The notes under the pieces: generated by a model
The model's database searches: none
What the model was told of the DNA's origin: nothing
The model's input: the letters and a program-made list of their open reading frames with translations, nothing else
Shown here: piece by piece, positions 11,199-21,191 of the stretch
How positions within the stretch are numbered: position 1 is the stretch's first letter
How the letters are laid out: every line of letters begins with the position of its first letter
Program-made: the position numbers and the translations under genes
Assembly (NCBI GenBank): GCA_914767885.1
Contig: CAJZBQ010000062.1
Coordinates: forward strand, 558,001-622,000
Direction: 5' to 3'
DNA: 64,000 bases
From: Blepharisma stoltei
Taxonomy: Eukaryota; Ciliophora; Heterotrichea; Heterotrichida; Blepharismidae

Positions 11199-13402
11199 AT
11201 GGGTTCGCAGACAAGCAGGCATCTTGAAAGCAGTCAAACCAATTCATTTATCCACGGATTTGAAGAAGAAAGAACTGAAGACAGGCTCAATTTAGAAGAT
11301 ACAAGCAGAGAAAGCTCTCTAGCATCATCTCTGACAGAAAACGATAATTTTATTAGAGACCCTAATATCGTCACTTATACGTTTAAATGGAATAATGGAG
11401 GAAAAGAAGTCTCAATTGTAGGGGCATTTAATGACTGAAAAGAAATAATTCAAATGGAAAGAAGAGGCAACGAGTTTGCTTTGGACGTTTTGCTTAAAAG
11501 AGATACTGTTTATGATTATAAATTTTTAGTTGATGGAGAATGGAGATTTGCAAATGAGCAGCCGATTAAAAGAGATCCTATGGGAAACGTAAATAACTGA
11601 ATTGATACGAATGCACTTAATGAGGAAGAAGATGGGACTTTGACTGCAAAAAATCCAGAGAAATACTCTCATTCCCCCCCTTTAAATTGGAACAAAAAAT
11701 TTTGTTCCAATTTAAAGGGGGGCTAAGAAAAATTTTTTATAAAAAATATCAATATAAAAATTTTTTAGAAAAAAAAAAAATTTCAAAAATTTATCGAATT
11801 AGATTAATAATAAATTTGTTTAATAAAATGCGATTTACTCTTTATCCTTTAAAACAAAGCAAGATATAACTAGATTTTCATCATTAGTTGATACGCCACT
11901 ATTAATTAATATCAAAACTATTTACACACAAAAATTATTATTTTTATTGATAAAAAAAAATTAAAAAAAAAAATTTAGAAAATTTATTGATCAAAGTGCT
12001 AATTTTGTTTAAATAAGATGCTATTTATACTCTATTCTTTAAAATAAAGCAAGAAATAAGTAAATTTTCAATTTTTTGTAAAGAATTCGCATTGAATTTA
12101 TATCAAAACTATCTAAATAAAAAATATCATTTTTATCAAAAAAATAAAAAATTAAAAAAAAAAAAAAAATTAATTGTTTTTAAAAATTTACCAATTAAGG
12201 ATAATAAATTTATTCAAATAAGATGCTCTTTATACTCTCTTCTCTCAAAAAAAAAGAGCAGGATATAACTAAATTTTTAATTTTAGTTAAGAGAGAGAGA
12301 AATCTTTATTACTTAAAGGCCTTTATTTCAGGGCCATGCCCCGATTAAAAATTTTTTTAACTTTCTTCTTTTCCTAAAATCTTTGGATAAAATTTTAGTA
12401 AAATTTTCTGAACCCACGTAATCCGCGATTTTTTCGATTTCTGAGTCTGATATGAATTTTCTATATCTGATGAAATTTGAATCTGATCTAAATTTTATTT
12501 TCCTGATAATGTTTGATTCTGATATCAATTTTTATTTTTCTGATAAAATTTGAATCTGATCTAATTTTTATTTTTCTGGTGTTCAGGATTTTCTTATCGA
12601 TTGTCTTCTTATCATCAATGATCACCTCAGTCTTCCTATATTTGAAGGTTTCCTGAATAGGATCTATTTCATCTAGTATTTTTCCATCTAAACGACTTAA
12701 AAAACTCCAATATTTTGTCATCTGTATCAACATTTTCTGCATCACTATCATTTCATTCATACTCTGATTCAGAATTATCAAGTAATCCTGTATCAATAAG
12801 TTCATTTAATAGTAAAAGTTCGAAAAATTCATCCTGTAAAGCTCCGTTTTCTTCACAAAAAGAAGAAGAATAGGAAACATTACTTTCCGAATCTTCCATT
12901 AAAATAAAAGTTTTTAGTTAAGAAGAAACATTTATATTATATCAAAACTTTTTACATAAAAATTATGATTTTTATATATAAAATTTTTTATTAAAAAATT
13001 AAATTTTGTTCCAATTTAAAGGGGGTTAATTTACCAAAAAAGTGGAAAATTTTACCTATATTTTGTTCCAATTTAAAGGGGGGAAGTCAGGATTTTTATG
13101 CAGATTTAACCACTATGGATCCTGACCCTTTACCATTGCATCTTTGCTATGTTCTTGCAAATCATTCAGGATCTTTCGATTATAGGCAAAAAGATACAGT
13201 TCCAAGTAACTCTCCAATACATTTGACTAATGCAGAGCTGGCTGGAGAAAATAATTTGCCGGTTAATGAACTGCCAATTCCGTCTCATGTAATATTGAAT
13301 CATGTAGGAATCAGGGCAAATGAAAGAGTCATTGGCCTGACAACAACCCAAAGGTATAGGGAGAAGTATGTGACTACTATTTACTATAAACCAATCAAAT
13401 AG
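11199..13402 (+). CDS. AMP-activated protein kinase beta subunit (CBM48 plus C-terminal ASC domain)
   Basis: 261 aa after removal of the IES at 11672-13089. The beta subunit bridges the catalytic alpha and nucleotide-sensing gamma subunits of the SNF1/AMPK energy-sensor kinase and binds glycogen. Seen: MGSQTS start, a good N-myristoylation signal; a Ser/Glu-rich linker; the CBM48 core GAFNDWKE ... YDYKFLVDGEWRFA ... KRDPMGNVNNW. The Trp in FNDW is TGA (11436-11438), and this Trp binds glycogen in the family. The C-terminal ASC domain has LPLHLCYVLANH, then VGIRANERVIGLTTTQRYREKYVTTIYYKP, written here in two adjoining parts. ATG at 11199 rather than an upstream codon fits the myristoylation signal. 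Confidence 0.93.
11672..13089. mobile_element. Long IES, family C, with TCA boundaries, in the AMPK-beta gene
   Basis: 1418 bp, boundary triplets TCA at 11669-11671 and 13087-13089; excision joins EKYSQ-DFYADLTT in frame. The left end begins TTCCCCCCCTTTAAATTGGA and is immediately followed by its inverse complement (perfect hairpin to about 11726). The right end carries two direct copies of TTTTGTTCCAATTTAAAGGG about 60 bp apart. The middle is low-complexity AT-rich DNA with one decayed frame (12636-12899). Confidence 0.8.
12636..12899 (-). pseudogene. Decayed acidic ORF inside the AMPK-beta IES
   Basis: 87 codons when TGA is Trp (MEDSESNVSYSSSF ... LLLLNELIDTGLLDNSESEY). The acidic, Ser/Glu-rich composition and the position inside a long family C IES make it a candidate relic of an ORF from the autonomous parent transposon, but no catalytic motif is present. 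It may equally be chance. Confidence 0.3.
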
Positions 13403-13596
13403 ATTATCTTTTTAGCTTCCTAGTAATGAAGTTTAATTCCTAGAATTCATGATATTTATTATTTAACTATTAGAGACCTTACTTATTTTTCAATATAACA
13501 ATTCAGAGCATTTTTAGAAGTAGTTTTATATTTAAATAAAAACCTATGCTGAAATAGAAAATCAAAATATTTTGGCGGTATTAATAGAAATTTCAT

Positions 13597-14013
13597 TTAC
13601 TCCTTATTAGACTTAATTTCTGCTTTTCTTTTAACATTTTCTCTAGAATTTGAATTGGAGCTTTTCCTTTTCAAAGATCTTGGCGGATATACCAGCTTTC
13701 CGTCATCACCATAGTAAACACCAAATTCATTATACTCTTTCGTCTGTCGGCGGTATCGTTGCTCGTCTTTATTTGCTTTTTCAATATAAATCTTCTTATT
13801 ATAAGAAGATAGATGAGCCCATTTTTCAGTCGCCTCTTTAATAAAATCATCATAGTTAACTTGACGGTTGCTTTCTTGATTTTTCAGCTTCATCTCCATC
13901 AAGAAGAAAGTTAAAGCGCTTTTACCTTTCCTTGGAGGTAAAACTTTGAAGACTTCACAGGGGAGCTCTTCTGCTTGTTTTCTTGGCCTACCTCTTGGTC
14001 TTTTTTGTTCCAT
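13597..14013 (-). CDS. AT-hook / HMG-box chromatin protein
   Basis: 138 aa. An AT-hook, KRPRGRPRKQ (residues 4-13), should bind the minor groove of AT-rich DNA. Residues ~33-100 form an HMG box (KSALTFFLMEMKLKNQES ... KWAHLSSYNKKIYIEKANKD), followed by a basic C-terminal tail (RSLKRKSSNSNSRENVKRK) that looks like a nuclear localisation signal. Such proteins bend DNA and organise chromatin. No IES or intron. Tail-to-tail with AMPK-beta, 194 bp apart, and head-to-head with the DRC4 gene, about 50 bp apart. Confidence 0.85.
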   Translation of the reverse strand: MEQKRPRGRPRKQAEELPCEVFKVLPPRKGKSALTFFLMEMKLKNQESNRQVNYDDFIKEATEKWAHLSSYNKKIYIEKANKDEQRYRRQTKEYNEFGVYYGDDGKLVYPPRSLKRKSSNSNSRENVKRKAEIKSNKE

Positions 14014-14065
14014 TTCAAGAATTATTTTAATTAGATTTTTGAGTTTGAAGAGATAATTTTTAAAT

Positions 14066-15644
14066 ATGAAGCCAAGAGCTAGAAGAAGCTCTTCTAAAAA
14101 TCAACACTTAAAAGTAGACATCCCTTATGAAGTTAAATTTATGGATATTCCCACACTTCAGGTTGAAATTCAAGAGTGGAAGCAGAAATTAAAGAAGGCC
14201 AAGGAGATTAATAATGCTAACCACGCTGAAAAAATGAAGATAAAAGATGAGCTAAAAGAGATGAAAGAAAACATTTTAGCACTTGACAATTCTTCTAGAA
14301 AAATAAAAGAAGAGTTTGAACAAGTGCAAGAAAGGAATAAAATAGAACTGCAGACTTATTATAACCAAATTACATTCTTAGAAAAGAGGAAAACGCTTGA
14401 TGAAATCAATAAAAATAATGAATATTTTTTGCTTGACTGCAATAAAGAGGAGAAACTAAAGAATGGAATTGAAGATATCATGCGAGAAACCCGTAATACT
14501 ACTGAGATTGTTCAAGAGTCTAATGATATAAATATAGATTTACTTGAAAAAAACTCTACTACTTCTATTGCTAACTTAAGAATTGAATTAGAAAAAATTA
14601 TTGCTGACTTAAAGAAATCTTATAAAACTAAATATAGCAAGCTAAAAGAAAATCTAGAAGGAAAATTAAAAGTTGCTATTTACGAAACTGAGCAAAAATA
14701 TAATGAAATTAAAAGGCATCATGGAATAAAGCATAAAAATGCTTCAGAAGCTATGAGAAACTATTTCGATAAAATTAAGCTTGAAAATGCTAGCGCCCCT
14801 CGATCAGTGAATAAAAATTTTGTTTATTCACAGAGGGGGATTAATATTTTTTAGAAATTCCAAAAAATTCGCGAAAATTAAAAATTTAACAGAATTAATT
14901 CGAGATTTAATTATAGTAATATCAAAATATTTTTCATAAAACATTTTTGTCTCTCATGAAGGGTTTTGGCAAAAAAAGGGTTTTTTTCCAATGGTTTGTT
15001 CGCTCAAGGAGGGAGGGGGGAGTAAGACAATAGAAAATCAAAAACAAGAAATTTTAGAAATAAAGAAAAATATCGATGGAAACGCAGCTGAAATAGAAAA
15101 AGTCCAGAAAAGTAATAATGAGCTTGAAAAACCATTAAAAGAAATCAAGCATGAATTATTCTTGCTTGAAACAAGACTTGCTGATTGAGCAAAAACTAAA
15201 GAAGATCTAAGGGAAGCTAATGCAAAAATTGATTTATTACAAAAGGATTTAAAAACGAAAAAAGAGAAATGGAATGCTCTCAGAGAAAAATATAACGAAA
15301 TACTTGCAGAAAGAAATGAGCTTTATAAATGCTATGAGCTCTCAATATCAAAATTAAACACTATAATGGGAAATAAGGAAACTATTAGTTTAAATTCTGA
15401 TGAATATGAAAATCAAGTTCTAAGAAAAGAAGAGCAGCTAAGCAATGTTCTTGAAGGAGTTGTTTTGAATAAAACTTCAACAGAAACCATCAACAAAGAA
15501 ATAAAAAAACAGATGAAGCACAAAGATGAGCTTTTGAAAAATTTAAAAGAATCACTTGCACAATCTGTAGACGCGTATTTTAAGACAGAAAATTTATTTA
15601 AAACCAAATTAAAAGAAAAATCTAATCAACCTGAAGACTTTTAA
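14066..15644 (+). CDS. GAS8: Dynein regulatory complex subunit 4 (DRC4/GAS8)
   Basis: 448 aa after excision of the IES at 14793-15024 (human GAS8 is 478 aa). DRC4 is part of the nexin-dynein regulatory complex that links doublet microtubules and controls dynein in motile cilia. Almost entirely coiled coil. Diagnostic stretches: IYETEQKYNEIKRHHGIK and HKNASEAMRNYFDKIKLENA, matching the central GAS8 region around its NYYNDIT segment; NNELEKPLKEIKHEL; and KYNEILAERNELYKCYE near the conserved QERDELY motif. TGA near 15186 is Trp. The join ENA-KTIENQKQE is in frame. Orthology is by recalled pattern, not a search, but the order of segments agrees well. Confidence 0.85.
14793..15024. mobile_element. 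MITE-type IES, family A, internally deleted
   Basis: 232 bp between TA copies at 14791-14792 and 15023-15024. It has the diverged left hairpin (GAATAAAAATTTTGTTTATT) and the right end TTTGTTCGCTCAAGGAGGG. It is about 150 bp shorter than the standard 375-387 bp copies because most of the core is missing. Removal restores the DRC4 frame. Confidence 0.85.
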
Positions 15645-15731
15645 TCACAAATTTTAGTGCTTCATTTTAATTTTTAATTTTATATACAGGCTTAACCCAA
15701 TATGAATTTTATGTTTAAAATTACTAGCTTA

Positions 15732-16005
15732 CCTTTGGCTAGCGAGCAAAATATATCTAAAAGGAAAATAAATTTTTTCTTAATTTAAATTAAAATTATA
15801 TATAAAAATTTTTCTTAATTTAAAAACCCAAATTTGTATTTGAAATGAAAATCTAATTTGATTCATAATATTTATAACTTAAAAGCTGAAAGTCTTTTTG
15901 ATTAGATTAAGATTTCATTGTTAAAATTATTAATTTTTTATCAGGTTAATTCTCCTAGAATAGGGAATTTTCAAATGGTTCTGCTCGCTAACCAATGGGG
16001 GAGTA
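15732..16005. mobile_element. MITE-type IES, family B, in a promoter region
   Basis: 274 bp between TA copies at 15730-15731 and 16004-16005, ending only 7 bp before the CFAP52 start codon. Inverted ends: CCTTTGGCTAGCGAGCAAAA and TGCTCGCTAACCAATGGGGG. It lies in the DRC4-CFAP52 spacer, so no frame check is possible; the call rests on the ends and the family resemblance to 8076-8355. Confidence 0.75.
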
Positions 16006-16012
16006 AAGATAA

Positions 16013-18595
16013 ATGGAAGCAGACTTACTAGAATTAGAACACGTATTTGGATACAGTGGCAGGTACCAGCAAACAGCTCTATTTCATTCAACAGACCCCT
16101 CTTTCATTCTCTACACTATTGGTGCCCTGATTGTTATTGAAAATATTAATGACAAGCATTCTCAGTTCTTTCTCAGAGGCCATGATAATGATATTTCTGC
16201 ACTTGCCATATCAAGAAATGGCTTATTGATAGCCTCTGGCCAAATTGGCTCTCAGCTTCAAAAGAACCACGAAGCTCCAGTAATTCTATGGAATTACCGT
16301 AACCGCGCTCCAGTTACTCAATTTGGTGGCATGACAGGAAAGGTAACGAAGGTAGAATTCACAGCAGACAGTATGTTCTTAGCAGCATCTACAGAAGATG
16401 GAAGACTTCAAGTATGGGACTGCAGAGATGGCTCTGTTGTATTTAATAGAAGATCTGAATTCCCAGTCTCAACTTTTGCCTGGGGACCAGTTAGCGACTC
16501 TGGACAAGGACTTCCAGGAGCAAGTCGTCACCCATCTTATAAGCTCGTCATGAGCTTCTCAGGCCAACTTGTGGTAAACCGCTTTGACTATGACATTGCT
16601 TCCATGTCGTATAGGATTTCTCCATCAAATTGTCAGCAGCCCAGCAGTGGCATGAACAGAAACTTTTCATGCTCAATAATCGACTCTTCTGGAGACTATT
16701 TATTTGCAGGCACTCCAAGTGGTGAACTAGTGGTTTATAATATAACGAACCAAGTCTTCAGAGGGAGTGTTCCAATCTCAAGCAATGGCTTATTGGCACT
16801 TCTGGAAATCAACGGAGTCATCTATGCTGGCTCTGGAGATGGAAAGGTAAAACAGCTTACCGGAAGGGATGGAAAATGGGCAGTTATTGCTGAAATACAA
16901 GTCCCTGGACGAGTTATGTCCTTATCATCACAGAGTGATCGGTCTGAAATACTGTGTGCGACTTCATTAGGCTGCATTTTCAGGATGTCGCCCCAGAACT
17001 TGAGCAATGTTTTACACTCAGAAAGCCCTGTAGGGTCTGTAAAAGATGTTTCTTTTGGAAACCGAAGTGACATGTTTTTAGTTGTGGATGCCGCAGGTTT
17101 TGCAAGAATTTGGGATAGCAGCGACTATTCAGTTGTGTTTAGGTCTGGACCTAATTCGCGAGCAGAAGGCACAAGCTGTGCGGTTGGTGATGATGGAAGT
17201 GTTATCACTGGCTGGAAGGATGGGTTTATTCGATGCTATGACCCTTCAAATTCTCAATTAAGGTGGGAAATCCAAAATGCCCATAGAGGTGCAGTAACCT
17301 CTGTATTTATGAATCAAAATTATATCTTATCTGGAGGAGAAGACGGAACTCTTACTCCATCCATTTATTAAAGAGGAATCCAAAATCTTTTAAAAAAAGT
17401 TAAATATTTCTCGACAAGATTTCATACTATAGCGCCTTTAAAAGACATTTATAATCTACTTAAACAGTTTTTAAAATATTTAAACCAAAAAACTGTATTA
17501 TGCATTGCAATAATTTCTTATCATGCATATGCATGTCTTTTTTAAATTTGGTATGTGAAAACCAAATATGCGTTTCAAAACGCAGATTTTAGCGCGGCAG
17601 ATTCATAATTTGAAATTTCATATGGAAATGGCCCATATAGCGTCCATAAGATTTTTTTACCAACGGATTATATTATATTTGGAGTGTTAGACTTTGGGGT
17701 AGGCAAAACCACCAGCTTCTGACTCAGTTCACTGATAATAGACGTGCCATTACTAGAGTGATGCCTGATGTAATTCAGCCACATTTAGTTCATTCTTGTG
17801 GCATTGACAGAATTATAAATACTTATGACCTTAAACTTGAAAGAAGGGTCGTGAGGCATGAAATTGGCAATGGAGCTATCTTTGATATGTCACAAAGAAA
17901 AGATAACGAAAATGAGCTTATAACCTGTGGAATTGGAGGAGCTATTCTATTCTGGGACTGTGACGAAGTAAACCCTGTACAGCAAATCGTATATCGCGGA
18001 CAGCTAAATGCTCTTGATGTATCTCCATCAGGGAGATATTTAGCAGCAGGGTCTGAAGAAGGAGAACTATTTATTTTTGAGATTAGAACACTGCAATGCG
18101 TAGCTCAAGGAATTGGCCACTCTTCAAGAATTAACAGACTAAAATGGAGCCCAGATGAAAAGCAGGTGGTTACTGTAAGTGATGACTGCTCGATCGCGTT
18201 GTGGAACTTTTATGCTTACTCCCCCCCTCCGTGAGTGAACAAAAAAATTTTGTTCACTCACGGAGGGGGCTAAATTTTTTTTTTTAAAAAAATTTATATA
18301 TAAATTTTATAGAAATTTTTTTTTTTCGAAATTTAAAAAAATCCTAATTTGCAAAAATTTGAAAGCAAATATTAATTTAATTTATAAAATTTATGTTTTA
18401 AAATGCAATTTGTTTAAAATTAAACAGAATTAGCTCTAGATTTCATTATATTAATTATCATTTATATATCAAAATTTTTTTTCCATAAAATTTTTTCTAT
18501 AAAAAAATTTTTGTTCACTCACGGAGGGTGGGTTTTTGGGCAAAAAACAGCGATTTTTCTAATGGTTTTGTTCACTCACGGACGGGGGGAGTTAG
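16013..18595 (+). CDS. CFAP52: CFAP52 (WDR16), ciliary WD40 protein
   Basis: 623 aa after removing two IESs; human CFAP52 is 620 aa. In motile cilia it is a microtubule inner protein at the A-B junction of the doublets. Two seven-bladed WD40 propellers: HGHD-type turns such as FLRGHDNDISALAISRNG, ILWNYRN, LQVWDCRDG, ARIWDSSD, then GGEDGTLRLWGRQNHQLLTQ (bridging the first IES) and the last blade DDCSIALWNFYA. The stop codon is created by excision: TA (18217-18218) of the second IES joins G (18595) to give TAG. Start 16013 gives the expected N-terminus (LELEHVFGYSGR). Confidence 0.93.
17355..17689. mobile_element. IES inside CFAP52
   Basis: 335 bp between TA copies at 17353-17354 and 17688-17689. 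Excision joins GGEDGTL to RLWGRQNH exactly as expected for the family. Only the outermost ends are inverted repeats (CTCCATCC at the left, GGAGTGT at the right). The core is not family A, so it looks like an older, degenerate element. Confidence 0.85.
18219..18594. mobile_element. MITE-type IES, family A, splitting the CFAP52 stop codon
   Basis: 376 bp, TA at 18217-18218 and 18593-18594. The left end forms a near-perfect hairpin (CTCCGTGAGTGAACAAAAAA against its complement, to about 18270). The right end holds two direct copies of TTTTGTTCACTCACGGA. Core as at 31178 and 53771. After excision TA+G forms the stop codon TAG; without excision the frame would run on into the element. Confidence 0.9.
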
Positions 18596-18797
18596 AGGTA
18601 ATAATTATCGTTAAGTTAATATTTGAAATTAAAAAGGCTTTTGTAATTGTTGAGAACCCACCTGGGTAAAAAATCTACAGCATTTAAATAATACTTAACT
18701 AATTAATCATTAAATGGCTTTAAAACAGTAAAAATTTCAAGAAAATGAATATTTGCTTACAAACAATAACTAAAATATTTCAAAACCAAAATTATTT

Positions 18798-21123
18798 ATG
18801 GCAGAAAAAGTAAACTCAGAATACAAACCCTTCACGCATCCAAAATCAGCACCAGTTCGTCCAGCCCCAGAGTCATCAACCGCTACCTCTAGTTTTGGAG
18901 GTCACATATTTTCAATGCACAGTACTGAAGAGTCACGCAGACAAAAACAATTACAACAAAAAACTTACTTTCAAGAACTGACAAGGCAAATTCAAGAAAA
19001 AAAAGAAGACAAACCTATCGAGGCCTTTATTTCTAGCAAAGCTTCAACTCAAATAGAGCCATCACCCAGCACTTCTACTGATTTTGGCAGCGACTTAAAA
19101 AAACTTCCTTATCCTTGGGTTGATAGCAATAAGCCACTTCCCAGATACCAAAAAAAACACGAAATTGAAAATCACCTAGGGCTAAGCGTAAATGGGAGCC
19201 ACTTTTTAGGTGGTCCACTACAAAGAGATGAAGCTCTTCTTCTCAAATTAAAAAAAGAAGAACAGCAAAAACAAATGCAGATGATTTTAAGATTAAGATT
19301 AAGATTAAGATTACGCTGGGTATTTAAGGTCCCTACTACGTCCGAGGTCGCATGCCACGGTTTCCCGTGTGGTGGCAGAGCGTTCACCAAGCCCGGGCCG
19401 AAACCCCCGGTTTCTCGGTAGAGGCATTGTCAAGGGCCGTCTCATACCGGCTTTGCTGACCACCTCCATTTCCAACTTGGATCGTCGCCTAAGTTTACGC
19501 CAACTCCGCTTCGTCGTCCGCCAGATCTGCCCATTGAAGGGCACCTTTTCAACTGGAGAGACCCCCGTTTTGGTGTCTAACTCGCCTCCCCTCTTTTCCG
19601 GTCATCCCGAGAAAGAACTCAACAGCTTTCGCCATTCGGGGCGAGCCACTAAAGCAGCTTAGGCAGGTAATTCACCCTGCCTCATTTCGGGCACTCACTG
19701 GGCTGAGCGCTGCTGGCAAAAAGAAGTCACGAATAACTGCCCATGGATCTGGTCGCAAAAACAGCGGCTCTCGCGCTTACGCCTCTCGCTTCGAGGTCCC
19801 AGATGTTGTTTGGGCTAATTCCTGGCTCCAAAAACCATGCCCGGATATACATGGGTAACCACCACTGAGAGGGTGGGTCGGTCGCCATACGCCATTTTAT
19901 GTATATTGCAGATGATTTTAAATGCCCAAATTGAAGAAAAAAACAGAAAAGCTCAAAAAGAAAAAGAAGCAAGACTGAGCTATGAAATACAGGACGAGGA
20001 AAGAATATTTAAAGATAGAGAAATTTTGAAGAGAGAGGAACAGCAAGAAAAATCTCCTGAACCAAAATTTTTGAATACTTTGACTACTGAAGCACCTCCA
20101 AAGTCAATGATTGTGTTTTCGACTGCAAAAGAGGTTGAAGAGCCACAGCAACAGACATTCATCTCTCCCCCAATTTCTCCGAAAAAAGAGGTTCCTAACG
20201 AGTCATTGGACTATTTAAGCCAATTGTGTAAGCAGCTTATGGAAGAGCAAGAACAGCTAAGAGGTAAATTAAAAAGCCAAGAAGATATCATTGAAGATTT
20301 AAAACAAAGCAGAGACGAGCCTAAGAGAGCACCAAATAATAATAATAATTCAGCTCTGAGGAGAAAACCTCCAGCAAAGGTTAATATTCCTCCAACCAAA
20401 GCAAGCCAGAATAAGCTTAAGCAGCAGCATGATCTTGAAAATGCAAAAATTGCAGCTATTCAAGAAAAGATTGAAAATGCTAGAAAGAAAAAAGCAGAGC
20501 AAAGAGAATCCCAGGTACTCGCTAAGCAAGCAGAGTTCAGAAAGCGCAGCGAAACCCAGCAAGCCAAGCCAAAAACAGTTGTAAATAATAGAAGAATAAG
20601 TGAAGTCCCTGAAGTCAGACCTGACTCCAGAGAAATATATAAGCAAAACAATCAGATTTATAGATTGCAAAGTGCCTTCACACCTACTCTGCCTCCAGAT
20701 TCTCCAGAGCTTCCGAACTCCTCACAAACGAACTTTCTTGTCCACGAATTATCCCCCAAAATGCCATTCGACCGACAAAATCTCGACTCTGCCGGGAAAA
20801 GCTATTTTATTTATCCTGACTCACAGGGCTCCTTTAATGTCGGTTTAGGACAAGATAACAAGCTTAAAGAATCCGGACACTTGAGCAGCTTTCTCCAAGA
20901 AGATGAGCTGAGAAACTCTCAAGCTGACGAACTTGACAAATTTGTCGAGGAGCACAATAAGAAAAGTCCTTACATTTCCCAATTCAATTCTGCTAGAAGC
21001 GTAGCAGACGAAAGAGAAAAAGCAAGATTTACCTGTACAACATTTGAAATTGCTAGAAAAGATGCGAAACCCCTTGTGGCCAATAAAGCAGGTTTTCCTA
21101 GCAATATTTTCAGAAGACCTTAG
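18798..21123 (+). CDS. Coiled-coil protein, possibly CSPP1/CCDC66-like
   Basis: 564 aa after removal of the retroposon at 19291-19907, which sits between QMQMIL and NAQIEEKNRK. An N-terminal ~160 residues rich in Pro/Ser holds conserved-looking blocks (LPYPWVDSNKPLPRYQKK, GSHFLGGPLQRDEALL). These are followed by a coiled coil (KEEQQKQMQMILNAQIEEKN), a second coil (YLSQLCKQLMEEQEQLRG), and a Lys/Glu/Ala-rich third (NAKIAAIQEKIENARKKKAE). The layout of short aromatic motifs feeding into QIEEKxxKKxxEK resembles centrosome/cilium proteins such as CSPP1 and CCDC66, but this is a weak resemblance. It lies between CFAP52 and CFAP206, which fits a ciliary role. Confidence 0.7.
19291..19907 (-). mobile_element. 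Retroposon, family R2, inserted in the coiled-coil gene
   Basis: 617 bp flanked by a 14-bp duplication GCAGATGATTTTAA (19277-19290 and 19908-19921). Read on the minus strand it starts TACATAAAATGGCG and ends with (AATCTT)n-type repeats, seen on the plus strand as GATTAAGATTAAGATTAAGA. GC-rich compared with the host. It shares the block GGGGGTT-CGGCCC with the element at 48982. The duplication contains TA (19288-19289, 19919-19920), which allows exact TA-to-TA removal. Confidence 0.85.
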
Positions 21124-21191
21124 AGTCATAACATAAAAGAAATAATTTTATGATGTAATCATAATAATTCATATTAATTCGAGTGACAGTT

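Noticed and set aside
11436-11438. Selenocysteine or readthrough at TGA
   Set aside because: TGA occurs dozens of times, at conserved Trp positions, without nearby SECIS-like structure.
18219-18594. Large introns instead of IESs
   Set aside because: The inserts lack GT...AG ends, have transposon-type inverted repeats and TA duplications, and true introns here are 15 nt.
19311-19972. rRNA or bacterial contamination suggested by the GC-rich block
   Set aside because: The block is bounded by a 14-bp target duplication and a tandem tail, and is related to another retroposon in the window; no rRNA signature.
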